Of a stretch of DNA of 33,019 nt, positions 23,276-31,513 are shown in pieces. Source of the stretch: Arcicella sp. (lineage in GTDB: Bacteria > Bacteroidota > Bacteroidia > Cytophagales > Spirosomataceae); assembly GCA_025454855.1 (NCBI GenBank), contig JALONS010000012.1:1-33019 (forward strand), read 5' to 3'. A model generated the notes under the pieces. That model was not told where the DNA came from and searched no databases. It saw only the letters and a program-made list of their open reading frames with translations. A program made the translations under genes and the position numbers. Position 1 is the stretch's first letter. Each line of letters opens with the position of its first letter.

Positions 23276-24496
23276 ATGGAAACTTCAAACGCTGTTGTCT
23301 CAAAGAATCCAGTTTATATGCAATCTCCTTATTTGGATATTACCATACTGGAATCCCTCGGGAAAAGCACCATACACAATATTGTTAATGGCAAAAGTTA
23401 TGATGTAAGCCCATTAGTAGCACAAATTCTACTGTTTTTCAGAAATCAAGAGAGTTTAGATAATTTATTATTACAATTCGGACTTGAAGAGGAAAATATT
23501 ACTAAAACCATTGACTTTCTGTTGGATAATAAATTGTTGGTACAGGTTTCTGAAGAAGGTTGGGAACAATTTACCATTGATGTTATTGCAGCTAAAAATA
23601 GATTATTTGGCGTAGGCGGTTATCATAAAAAAGCCCAAAATGTAATGGTGGGTATTCCATTTGGTAAGGGTAATGGTAAATCTGCAGGTGGCGGAGAATT
23701 CCCTTTCCAAATTAGAGAATATAGCCAAAAAGCAGGATATTATTTGGGGCGTTCAAATTTTCAATGTTTTGACGCTGAAACGGCTAAGAGATTGCAAAGT
23801 AAATTTTCAAAAAATGACTTAGTAGATTTCGGAAATTTATTTATAAGTACCAACGAGTCACCAGCGTTTATTTATGAGAAAATGTACAAAATTGCAGATA
23901 AGTTATGGGCAAATAAGCAGACACCAGCTTTTATTGGAGGAGACCATTCCATCAGTTTTCCATTGATAAAAGCGGCTGCCAATCACTATCCTAATTTGCA
24001 TATTATTCATTTTGATGCTCATACGGATACCTATACTTCTCGATACGATAATATCAATCATTGGGGCAAAACGCATCACTATGGGAACTTCATGACACAC
24101 GCTTTAGCATTGCCACAAGTTAAAAACGTGTATCAATTTGGTATTAGAGGAATGTCTAATATCAACGAAAAATCCTCTGAGAAACAACATATTTTTTGGA
24201 GACACGAAATAAGCGAAAAACTTTTTACACCCAAAACATTTGATTTACCCAAGAATGTACCCTACTACGTAACCTTTGATATAGATGTAATAGACCCAAC
24301 GGTTTGCCCCGGAACAGCAACCCCAATTCCAAATGGCTTTAATCTGAGGGAAATGAAAAAATTATTTGATAAAACCTTAGCAGGAAAACAAATCATAGGC
24401 TTTGATTTTGTAGAAGCCAACAATGATTTTGATAAGACAGACCTAACCAATCAGGTATTTTTAGAGGTTTTTCTGCAATTATTAAGTTATGTGTAA
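23276..24496 (+). CDS. Peptide arginase candidate: PqqD-like domain fused to ureohydrolase
   Basis: A 406-residue protein. Residues 1-95 (SYDVSPLVAQILLFFRNQ, then TIDFLLDNKLLVQ) look like a PqqD-type recognition domain. The rest is an arginase/agmatinase-family hydrolase with all manganese ligands visible: GGDHS (D223, H224), FDAHTDTY (D247, H249, D251), FDIDVIDP (D335, D337), plus PGTATPIPNGF and DFVEANNDFD. Known RiPP arginases of the OspR type convert peptide Arg to ornithine (established). The fusion of a leader-binding domain and the adjacent peptides with an invariant ARC motif strongly suggest the same here. Ornithine would provide an amine for acylation. A free-arginine enzyme is less likely. 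Confidence 0.87.
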   Translation: METSNAVVSKNPVYMQSPYLDITILESLGKSTIHNIVNGKSYDVSPLVAQILLFFRNQESLDNLLLQFGLEEENITKTIDFLLDNKLLVQVSEEGWEQFTIDVIAAKNRLFGVGGYHKKAQNVMVGIPFGKGNGKSAGGGEFPFQIREYSQKAGYYLGRSNFQCFDAETAKRLQSKFSKNDLVDFGNLFISTNESPAFIYEKMYKIADKLWANKQTPAFIGGDHSISFPLIKAAANHYPNLHIIHFDAHTDTYTSRYDNINHWGKTHHYGNFMTHALALPQVKNVYQFGIRGMSNINEKSSEKQHIFWRHEISEKLFTPKTFDLPKNVPYYVTFDIDVIDPTVCPGTATPIPNGFNLREMKKLFDKTLAGKQIIGFDFVEANNDFDKTDLTNQVFLEVFLQLLSYV

Positions 24497-24606
24497 ATTT
24501 TACAGAAGAAGTTAAAGTGTTTGACTATCAAATGGTTGTGTTCTTTTCGAGATTTATACGTGACTAATATCCTAAACCTTTTAATGAATTTTTAAAAAAT
24601 ACGGCT

Positions 24607-26811
24607 ATGAAAAATGTAGTAAATATCACCCAGAGGGTTTCTTTATCCATTATTGTATGGTTAGCAACAGTATCAGGAACACTCGCCCAAACAATTATAA
24701 AAGGAAAGATAACAGACCCCAAAGGTAACGCCATAGAAGGAGTAAGCGTTGGTGTTTCAGAAACGTTTGCTGGAGCATCTACAGAAAGTGATGGTAGTTA
24801 TAGTTTCCACTTTAATCAGAAAGGAACGTTTAAGCTATATGCAAAGATGGTAGGGTTAGATGCCCAAAATCAAATAATTACCGTTTCAGATAGTACAAAA
24901 ATAGTAGAAGTTTCTTTCAAGATGAAAGAGTCTAACGTTCTACTAAATGATGTAGTAGTATCAACTCGGAAAGTAGATTTTTTGGGGAAAAAAGCCCTCA
25001 TGGAATTACACCCAATGGAATTAAGAGCAATGGGAGGAACAAACGCCGACATTGCCAATGGCTTTAGGAATACCCCTGGTGTACAGACTGTCAATGAATC
25101 AACGGGATTATTTGTACGTGGTGGTACTAACGACGAAACAAAAGTATATATTGATGGTATTAATGCTAATAATTTTTTCTACACTGGTAGTCCAGAAGTA
25201 TCGCAAAGAGGAAGGTTTAATCCAGAGCTTTTTTCGGGCAATTACTTCAGTACGGGTGGATTCTCTGCTCTTTTTGGTCAGGCTTTATCGTCAGTATTGA
25301 TGCTTGAAACCAATACTATTGCGAATCGCTCAACTATCAGCGGAAATATTAGTTCAATAGGCTCATCATTAGAATACAACAAAGTTCTTAAACCTGAAAA
25401 ACTATCTGTTGGAGCAACCATCAATTATTCAAACTTATCCCCCTATTACGGGATTGTCAAACAGAATCGCAATTTTAATGATGGACCTGAATTCGCAGAC
25501 TTTATTTTTCATGCAAAGTATAAATTTAAGGATGGTAATATTCTGAAAATATTAGGAACACTCGGAACAAACAAAACGGGTTTTGGTGATGCTCGCTTCA
25601 ATAAGAATTTACAGTATAATTTAAAATCAGATAATGCCTTTGCCAGTGTAGCTTATGCTGGAGCAATCGGTAAGACATTTATTAATGTAGGAGTTGGGGC
25701 AAGTTTTATGAATAATGTATCCAGTTTAGACTCACTGCAATGGGATGGTGCCGCTCGTACTTGGAATGGTGCAAGAAAACAAAATGGTTTCCAACTCAAC
25801 AATCGTATTGTATTACGTTGGTTGTTAGATAATTCTATGGATATTTATCTCGGAGCAGAACATACCTATAATCACAATACTAACCGTTCTTTTCTATCCG
25901 ATGCCCTCAAAAAAAGTTATGAATATTCAGAAAATTATGAGGCAATCTTTACAGAATCTAACTTTTCAATAACCCAAAAACTATCAGCAAGGGCAGGTGT
26001 AAGAGCCGAAACCTCCTCATTGACAGAAGAGATAAAAGTTTCACCCAGACTTTCGGTTTTTTACACCTTTGCCCCCAAGAATAAACTTACCCTGAGTTTT
26101 GGGCAATTCTACCAACAAGCCAACAGCGATTATCTTTGGATAAATAAGAAACTGAAATTTCAGCAGGCTGACCACTATATTATTGGGTATCAGAAAGAAA
26201 CACCTACAACTATATTCAGAGCCGAGGCTTACAGAAAAAACTATGCAAACCTTGTACAGACATTGACAGATACCACTTCAACTGGAAAAGGTTATGCTCA
26301 AGGATTTGAGTTATTTTGGAAAGACAATGGTAGAATTAAGAATATAGACTACTGGGTATCATACTCATTTTTAGACACCAAGCGTCAGTACCTCAACTAC
26401 CCTCGTGAAGTACAGCCTACTTTTGCAGCTGCTCACACATTTGTTTTGGTAACAAACTATTTTGTGCCCAAAGTACCCTTAAATATTGGCTTTACGTATT
26501 CTTATGCTTCTGGTAGACCTTACTATAATCCGACAAAGCCTGCCAGTGGTTTTCTAACTGATTTTACCCCTGCTTATCATAATACGGGCATGACGATAGC
26601 CTACTTGAGTAACTTTTTAAAAGCTAAATCTGTATTGGCTTTTACCGTAAGTAATCTTTTAGGGAATGAACAAGTATTTAGTTATCGCTATGCCAGTGAC
26701 AATACTCGTGAAGCAATTACTCCTTTAGCCAGACGCTTTTTTTATCTTGGATTATTCTTGAATTGGGGTGTAGATAAGCGTTCAAAAACAATAAATGATT
26801 TATTGAACTAA
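24607..26811 (+). CDS. TonB-dependent outer-membrane receptor with carboxypeptidase-like N-domain
   Basis: This 734-residue protein has a signal peptide (SIIVWLATVSGTLAQ). The CarboxypepD_reg-like domain follows (IIKGKITDPKGNAIEGVSVG), then a plug domain (NADIANGFRNTPGVQTVNES, then LFVRGGTNDETKVYIDGIN) and a beta-barrel ending LGLFLNWG. It is shorter than SusC proteins and has no SusD partner, so it is a general TonB-dependent channel. Such receptors import siderophores, cobalamin or glycans, and some act with natural products as uptake or immunity partners. Located 110 nt after the arginase and 13 nt before the oxidoreductase, it probably belongs to this operon and could handle the cluster's product. 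Confidence 0.88.
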   Translation: MKNVVNITQRVSLSIIVWLATVSGTLAQTIIKGKITDPKGNAIEGVSVGVSETFAGASTESDGSYSFHFNQKGTFKLYAKMVGLDAQNQIITVSDSTKIVEVSFKMKESNVLLNDVVVSTRKVDFLGKKALMELHPMELRAMGGTNADIANGFRNTPGVQTVNESTGLFVRGGTNDETKVYIDGINANNFFYTGSPEVSQRGRFNPELFSGNYFSTGGFSALFGQALSSVLMLETNTIANRSTISGNISSIGSSLEYNKVLKPEKLSVGATINYSNLSPYYGIVKQNRNFNDGPEFADFIFHAKYKFKDGNILKILGTLGTNKTGFGDARFNKNLQYNLKSDNAFASVAYAGAIGKTFINVGVGASFMNNVSSLDSLQWDGAARTWNGARKQNGFQLNNRIVLRWLLDNSMDIYLGAEHTYNHNTNRSFLSDALKKSYEYSENYEAIFTESNFSITQKLSARAGVRAETSSLTEEIKVSPRLSVFYTFAPKNKLTLSFGQFYQQANSDYLWINKKLKFQQADHYIIGYQKETPTTIFRAEAYRKNYANLVQTLTDTTSTGKGYAQGFELFWKDNGRIKNIDYWVSYSFLDTKRQYLNYPREVQPTFAAAHTFVLVTNYFVPKVPLNIGFTYSYASGRPYYNPTKPASGFLTDFTPAYHNTGMTIAYLSNFLKAKSVLAFTVSNLLGNEQVFSYRYASDNTREAITPLARRFFYLGLFLNWGVDKRSKTINDLLN

Positions 26812-26824
26812 CTGAATTATTACT

Positions 26825-27865
26825 ATGAAAAATAATCAATTATTATTAGTTTCCAGACCAATGGGTACGCCCAAAGAAGCTAATTTCGCTGTTCAAAGTA
26901 CTCCGATAAAACCCTTGAATGATGGAGAGGTTTTAGTAAAGAATCAATTTTTATCCATTGACCCCGCCATGAGAAGCTGGATGGCAGAAGGCAAGTCATA
27001 TATAAATCCCATTCAGATTGGAGGGGTAATGAGAGCCATGGGCGTTGGTTTAGTCCTTGATTCAAAGTACCCAGAAATTAAGGCTGGTGAATATATAAGT
27101 ACTGAATTAGGCGTTCAGGAATATTCTACTCTTTATAATTTTACTTCTTCCCAGCGTCTCGGAGTACAATCTTATGTGTATTCAATCAAAGAAAATAATT
27201 TGCCATTACCTACCCATTTAGGGGCTTTGGGTATTCCGGGTATGACAGCCTACTTTGGTATGTTAGCCGTTGGAAAAATTCAAGCAGGGGAAACCGTTGT
27301 TATTTCTGGGGCGGCAGGTGGAGTAGGTACAATTGCTGGACAAATAGCCAAAATCAAAGGATGTAAAGTAATTGGCATTACCAGTTCGGATGAAAAATGT
27401 CAAGGGCTGCTCCATGATTTTAATTTTGATTATGCCATTAATTATAAAAACCCTCAATGGAAAGATGAACTGATGGGCATTTGTCCAGAAGGAGTACAAC
27501 TTTTCTTTGATAATGTTGGAGGAGATATTCTAAATACACTCTTAGGTTGTTTAAGCAAAGGAGGTAGAGTCATACTCTCTGGGGCAGCGTCTCAATATAA
27601 CAATATGGCATTTATGCGTGGACCCGCTAACTACCTGAGTTTGATAGTAAACCGTGCTAAGATTGAAGGCTTTGTTAATATTGATTACTACCACCAATTT
27701 GATGAAGCTCGAAATGAAATTAAAAATTGGATTCAAGCAGGACTATTAAATCCTGATAACTATGTAGTAAAAGGTGGTATCGACGACTTTCATGCTATTC
27801 TGATTGACTTATTTGCAGGGAAGAATTTAGGTAAAATGGTGATGGAATTACAAACACTAAATTAA
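26825..27865 (+). CDS. NADP-dependent medium-chain oxidoreductase (alkenal/enone reductase type)
   Basis: A 346-residue zinc-free MDR protein. The N-terminal SIDPAMRSWM and the Rossmann motif VVISGAAGGVGTIAGQIAKIKGCKVIG are typical of leukotriene B4 12-hydroxydehydrogenase/CurA-like reductases, which reduce alpha,beta-unsaturated carbonyls. FFDNVGGDILNTLLGCL and GRVILSGAASQYN are family blocks. In this cluster it is the only candidate for an enoyl reduction, either during chain building or in tailoring. It might instead detoxify reactive enals. It is flanked at 13 nt by the TonB receptor and at 4 nt by the membrane protein, so it is co-transcribed. Confidence 0.88.
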   Translation: MKNNQLLLVSRPMGTPKEANFAVQSTPIKPLNDGEVLVKNQFLSIDPAMRSWMAEGKSYINPIQIGGVMRAMGVGLVLDSKYPEIKAGEYISTELGVQEYSTLYNFTSSQRLGVQSYVYSIKENNLPLPTHLGALGIPGMTAYFGMLAVGKIQAGETVVISGAAGGVGTIAGQIAKIKGCKVIGITSSDEKCQGLLHDFNFDYAINYKNPQWKDELMGICPEGVQLFFDNVGGDILNTLLGCLSKGGRVILSGAASQYNNMAFMRGPANYLSLIVNRAKIEGFVNIDYYHQFDEARNEIKNWIQAGLLNPDNYVVKGGIDDFHAILIDLFAGKNLGKMVMELQTLN

Positions 27866-27869
27866 TAAA

Positions 27870-28535
27870 ATGATGGAAGCGTTTCAACAAATAGTTCTTT
27901 GGATACACATAATTGCTGGTGGAATAGCCCTTATCATAGGTTTAGTACCAATGGTTTCAGAAAAAGGTAGTATGTTACACATTCAATCAGGTAAAATTTA
28001 CTATTGGGCTATGTTTTTGGTTTTCATTTCGGCACTACTCAGATTCAGACCAGAAATGAAACTTATCTTTTTGGAGTGTATAGCCATTTTTAGTTTTTAC
28101 AATACCTTCACTGGCAGACGATTAGTACAAATGAAGTTGGGTATGAATCCTCAACTAATAGACTGGATAGCTCTCTATACGGCTTTTCTATTCGCTACTA
28201 TTATGGCAGGTATTTCGGTATGGGGCTTCATTAATCATAACACTTTTTTATGGGTTACTTTAGGCTTTTTTAGTATGTTCTGTTTTCGTCTGGTTCTGAC
28301 AGACTGGCAGATTTTTAATAAACAAGTCTTGCCTGAAAATATGCACTGGATGCTCAATCACATTGCCCGCATGACGGGTTCATATATTGCTACCCTAACG
28401 GCATTTATCGTCGTAAATAATAAAGGCTATCTACCAGAATTAGTGGCTTGGCTCAGTCCTGCAGTCATAGGAACTTTAGGTATCATTCGTTGGCGGAGCT
28501 ATTATCGCTCTAAATTCAGTCAAAAGATATTATAA
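27870..28535 (+). CDS. DUF2306-like multi-spanning membrane protein
   Basis: This 221-residue protein has about six to seven membrane helices. WIHIIAGGIALIIGL at the start, HIQSGKIYYWAMF after the first loop and HWMLNHIARMTGSYIA near the end contain the conserved His residues typical of DUF2306-like predicted membrane proteins. These could bind metal or heme (inference). It begins 4 nt after the oxidoreductase stop, so it may supply or accept electrons or act as immunity protein. Its function is unknown. It ends the operon, and the next 400 nt hold LytTR operator 3. Confidence 0.7.
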   Translation: MMEAFQQIVLWIHIIAGGIALIIGLVPMVSEKGSMLHIQSGKIYYWAMFLVFISALLRFRPEMKLIFLECIAIFSFYNTFTGRRLVQMKLGMNPQLIDWIALYTAFLFATIMAGISVWGFINHNTFLWVTLGFFSMFCFRLVLTDWQIFNKQVLPENMHWMLNHIARMTGSYIATLTAFIVVNNKGYLPELVAWLSPAVIGTLGIIRWRSYYRSKFSQKIL

Positions 28536-28944
28536 ATGAAAAATGGTATTAAAATGGGTTATTCGTCTAATATTGGAATAATTTCATCGAAATACAGACC
28601 TCGTTTGTCGAAAATAAAAATAGACCGCCCTCTTTTGAATTAGATTTGGTAGAAAAAAACCTTACTTCTGTTTTGATAATGATAAAGTTGTCTAACATCG
28701 TAACTTCCAATGAATCTATATTTATCTGATTAAGGTTTATAAAACAAAAGCCTGTAAGTTGTTGGTTTTTAGTAATTTACCTGTTTGTCTTTCGCTTACT
28801 ATATATGATAGAAGTTACTGACTTGACTTAGAACTAATTGGATACACATTTTACACCGTTGGATTTGGTGTTTCAATTTGTAGAGCTAAACAAAAGATTA
28901 TTACTGTTGTAGTTGAAAACCAATCAAGAAAATAATTGATTCTG
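28536..28944. other. Regulatory region and long untranslated leader before the C39 exporter
   Basis: About 400 nt without a supported gene. It contains LytTR operator 3 and its -7 element (28582-28648). The remaining roughly 290 nt would be transcribed as a 5' leader before ATG 28945. A 16-codon ORF starts at 28679 but has no recognisable features. I see no strong hairpin or terminator. Confidence 0.6.
28582..28648 (+). promoter_or_regulatory. LytTR-type operator and promoter 3, for the exporter
   Basis: Half-sites TTTCATCGAAAT (28582-28593) and GTTTGTCGAAAA (28603-28614) repeat with a 21-bp period. The second is identical to the first half-site of operator 1. TAGATTTG (28641-28648) begins 33 bp after the T of the second TCGAAA, as at promoters 1 and 2. 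This couples exporter expression to the peptide genes beside the two-component system. Confidence 0.8.
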
Positions 28945-31239
28945 ATGATACCTTCAAAATATAAATATTTCCGACAACTTGATTTTATGGACTGTGGCCC
29001 TACCTGCTTAAAAATGGTGGCAGCCTATTATGGAAAAGATTATTCCTTAGATTATTTAAGAGCAAATTGTTATATAACTCGCTCTGGAGTGAGTTTACAA
29101 GGTATTAGTGAAGGGGCAGAGAAGATTGGTTTTAAATCTTTAAAAGTTAAAATTGGGTATCAACAACTTGTTGAGGAAGCTCCACTCCCCGCTATTTTAC
29201 ACTGGAATCAAGAACATTTTGTGGTGTTGTATGATATAAAAAAAAGTTTTTGGTCATTCTTACCATGGATAGGGAAAGAAGATAAATTTGTAGTAGCTGA
29301 CCCCGGACACGACTTGGTAGTGGTGGATAAGAATATTTTTCTTAAATGTTGGTTGAGTGATGGAAATAAGAAAGGCATTGCTTTGTTACTTGAACCTACC
29401 CCTGAGTTTTATCAAAAAGACGATGATGAGCCACAAAGTAAAACAGGATTTAGTTTCTTATTCTCCTATCTTAAACCTTACAAAAAATATTTAGCCCAAG
29501 TATTTTTAGGAATGATTTTCGGGAGTATCCTCAGTATGATTTTCCCATTCCTCACGCAGAGTCTGGTTGATTTTGGTATTCATCGTCACAATGTTAGTTT
29601 TATTCACCTGATTTTACTCTCGCAATTACTGCTATTCTTTGGTGGTGTAGCCGTTGATATGATTCGTAACTGGATTTTACTACACATTAGTACCCGTGTG
29701 AGTGTTACGATAATTTCTAATTTTTTGGTAAAACTGATGCAATTGCCTATTAGTTTTTTTGAAACTAAGAATGTAGGAGATATTACACAACGTATTCAAG
29801 ACCATCATCGGATAGAGGCTTTCCTAACAGGTACAACGCTCAGCACTTTCTTTTCAATCATCAATTTGATGGTTTTCTCGGTGGTTTTGGGGTTTTATAG
29901 TACAACGCTCTTAGGAATTTTTATGGTTGGTAGCGTTCTTTCTGTATTATGGATTATGATTTTCTTGAAACAACGTAAACACTTAGACTATAATCGCTTT
30001 CAGCGAATGCGTGAAAACCAAGATAGTATTTATGAGCTGATTACGGGTATGCAGGAAATAAAACTGAATAACTGTGAAAAAGCTCGCCGTTGGGACTGGG
30101 AGCGTATTCAAGCCAAACTTTTTAAAATTAATATTAAAAGTTTGGCATTGGAACAATACCAAGAAATGGGCGTAACATTCTTGACCCAGCTCAAAAATAT
30201 TATGATTTCCTACGTAGCAGCTACCCAAGTAATTGATAATAAGATTACGCTCGGGGTAATGTTGAGTATATCGTATATCATCGGACAAATGAATGGACCT
30301 CTTACCCAGTTGATGACTTTCGTGAGAAGCGTTCAGGATGCTAAAATTAGTTTAGAGCGACTTGGAGAGATTCATAATAAACCTAATGAAGAATTGGATG
30401 AAGAGCATTTATTAGGCAAGTATAACGAAGAACTGACCAACGATGCCGCCACTTTTGAGGATAATCAAGAGATAATCAGTCATTTAAGTGAACATCGTAG
30501 CAAAGGATTAATCCTACAAAATGTTTCATTCAGATATGGTGGACCTAATTCGCCTTTAATTCTGAAAAATCTAAATATGCTTATTCCCGAAGGCAAAGTA
30601 ACGGCTATTGTGGGTACAAGTGGTTCAGGAAAGACTACTCTTCTGAAGCTATTGCTCAAATTTTATGGACTTGCCGAAGGAGATATCTATGTTAATTCAT
30701 CGAATTTAATGGATATGTCTGCCAAAGGTTGGCGACAGCAATGTGGAACAGTAATGCAAGATGGGTATATTTTCTCAGATACGATTGCTAAAAATATTGC
30801 GGTGGATGGACAAAAAATTAATGAAGAAAGACTTCTGGAAGCCGTCAGAGTAGCCAATTTGCAAGAGTATCTCAAGAAACTCCCATTAGGCTTTTCCACA
30901 AAAATTGGTCGTTCTGGTTCTGGACTCAGCGGTGGGCAACGTCAGAGAATCTTCATTGCTCGGGCAGTCTATAAAAATCCCAAATACATTTTTTTTGATG
31001 AAGCTACCAGTGCTTTAGATGCTAATAATGAACGAGTTATCATGGAAAATTTGGATAGATTCTTTCAAGGAAGAACCGTAGTAGTCATTGCTCATAGACT
31101 TAGCACGGTAAAAAATGCCGACCAAATTATTGTACTTGAGAACGGAGAAATCAAAGAAGTAGGTACGCATAAATCACTAACCGCCAAGCGTGGATACTAC
31201 TTTGAATTAGTAAAAAATCAATTAGAATTAGCAGCGTAA
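28945..31239 (+). CDS. C39-peptidase ABC transporter for GG-leader peptides (PCAT)
   Basis: ATG 28945 is preferred to the track's TTG at 28936, giving 764 residues. The C39 protease (about 1-135) has Cys C17 in QLDFMDCGPTCL, His in LHWNQEHFVVLY and Asp in VVADPG, so it should be active. Six membrane helices follow (about 165-450). The nucleotide-binding domain has Walker A GTSGSGKTTLL, signature LSGGQRQR, Walker B YIFFDEATSALD and switch IAHRLS. It would cut after the GG of peptides A, B and C (RGG, LGG, RGG) and export the cores across the inner membrane. The seven-copy peptides lack this site. Expression is likely controlled by operator 3. Confidence 0.95.
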   Translation: MIPSKYKYFRQLDFMDCGPTCLKMVAAYYGKDYSLDYLRANCYITRSGVSLQGISEGAEKIGFKSLKVKIGYQQLVEEAPLPAILHWNQEHFVVLYDIKKSFWSFLPWIGKEDKFVVADPGHDLVVVDKNIFLKCWLSDGNKKGIALLLEPTPEFYQKDDDEPQSKTGFSFLFSYLKPYKKYLAQVFLGMIFGSILSMIFPFLTQSLVDFGIHRHNVSFIHLILLSQLLLFFGGVAVDMIRNWILLHISTRVSVTIISNFLVKLMQLPISFFETKNVGDITQRIQDHHRIEAFLTGTTLSTFFSIINLMVFSVVLGFYSTTLLGIFMVGSVLSVLWIMIFLKQRKHLDYNRFQRMRENQDSIYELITGMQEIKLNNCEKARRWDWERIQAKLFKINIKSLALEQYQEMGVTFLTQLKNIMISYVAATQVIDNKITLGVMLSISYIIGQMNGPLTQLMTFVRSVQDAKISLERLGEIHNKPNEELDEEHLLGKYNEELTNDAATFEDNQEIISHLSEHRSKGLILQNVSFRYGGPNSPLILKNLNMLIPEGKVTAIVGTSGSGKTTLLKLLLKFYGLAEGDIYVNSSNLMDMSAKGWRQQCGTVMQDGYIFSDTIAKNIAVDGQKINEERLLEAVRVANLQEYLKKLPLGFSTKIGRSGSGLSGGQRQRIFIARAVYKNPKYIFFDEATSALDANNERVIMENLDRFFQGRTVVVIAHRLSTVKNADQIIVLENGEIKEVGTHKSLTAKRGYYFELVKNQLELAA

Positions 31240-31290
31240 ATAAGGAATAATTTAAATAGAATAATGTACAATTGATTGAAGAACTAAAAG

Positions 31291-31499
31291 CTATTCTCTA
31301 TCAACCTATTCTCTATTAATCTATTCTTTATCAACCTATTCTCTATTAATCTATTCTCTATTAATCTATTCTCTATCAACCTATTCTCTATCAATCTATT
31401 CTCTATCAACCTATTCTCTATTAGCCTATTCTCTATTAGCCTATTCTCTATTAATCTATTCTCTATCAACCTATTCTCTATTAATTATTCTTTATTAAC
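31291..31499. repeat. 15-bp minisatellite between exporter and adaptor genes
   Basis: Thirteen uninterrupted 15-bp units (CTATTCTCTATTAAT, CTATTCTCTATCAAC and close variants) run from 31291 to 31485, followed by one degenerate 14-nt copy. Variation is concentrated in the last five bases (TTAAT, TCAAC, TCAAT, TTAGC), with one C-to-T at position 8. The array lies 51 nt after the exporter stop and ends 14 nt before the adaptor start. The minus-strand ORF IENRL is only the repeat read in a fixed frame from a TTG codon. Confidence 0.95.
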
Positions 31500-31513
31500 T
31501 ATTTACTAAAATC

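Noticed and set aside
28679-28729. 16-codon ORF MIKLSNIVTSNESIFI in the exporter leader
   Set aside because: A faint resemblance to a lanthipeptide leader does not hold up, and there is no core region.
31284-31469. Minus-strand ORF of IENRL repeats
   Set aside because: It is the 15-bp minisatellite read in one frame. It begins at a TTG, with a stop shortly upstream in frame, and no ATG is available.
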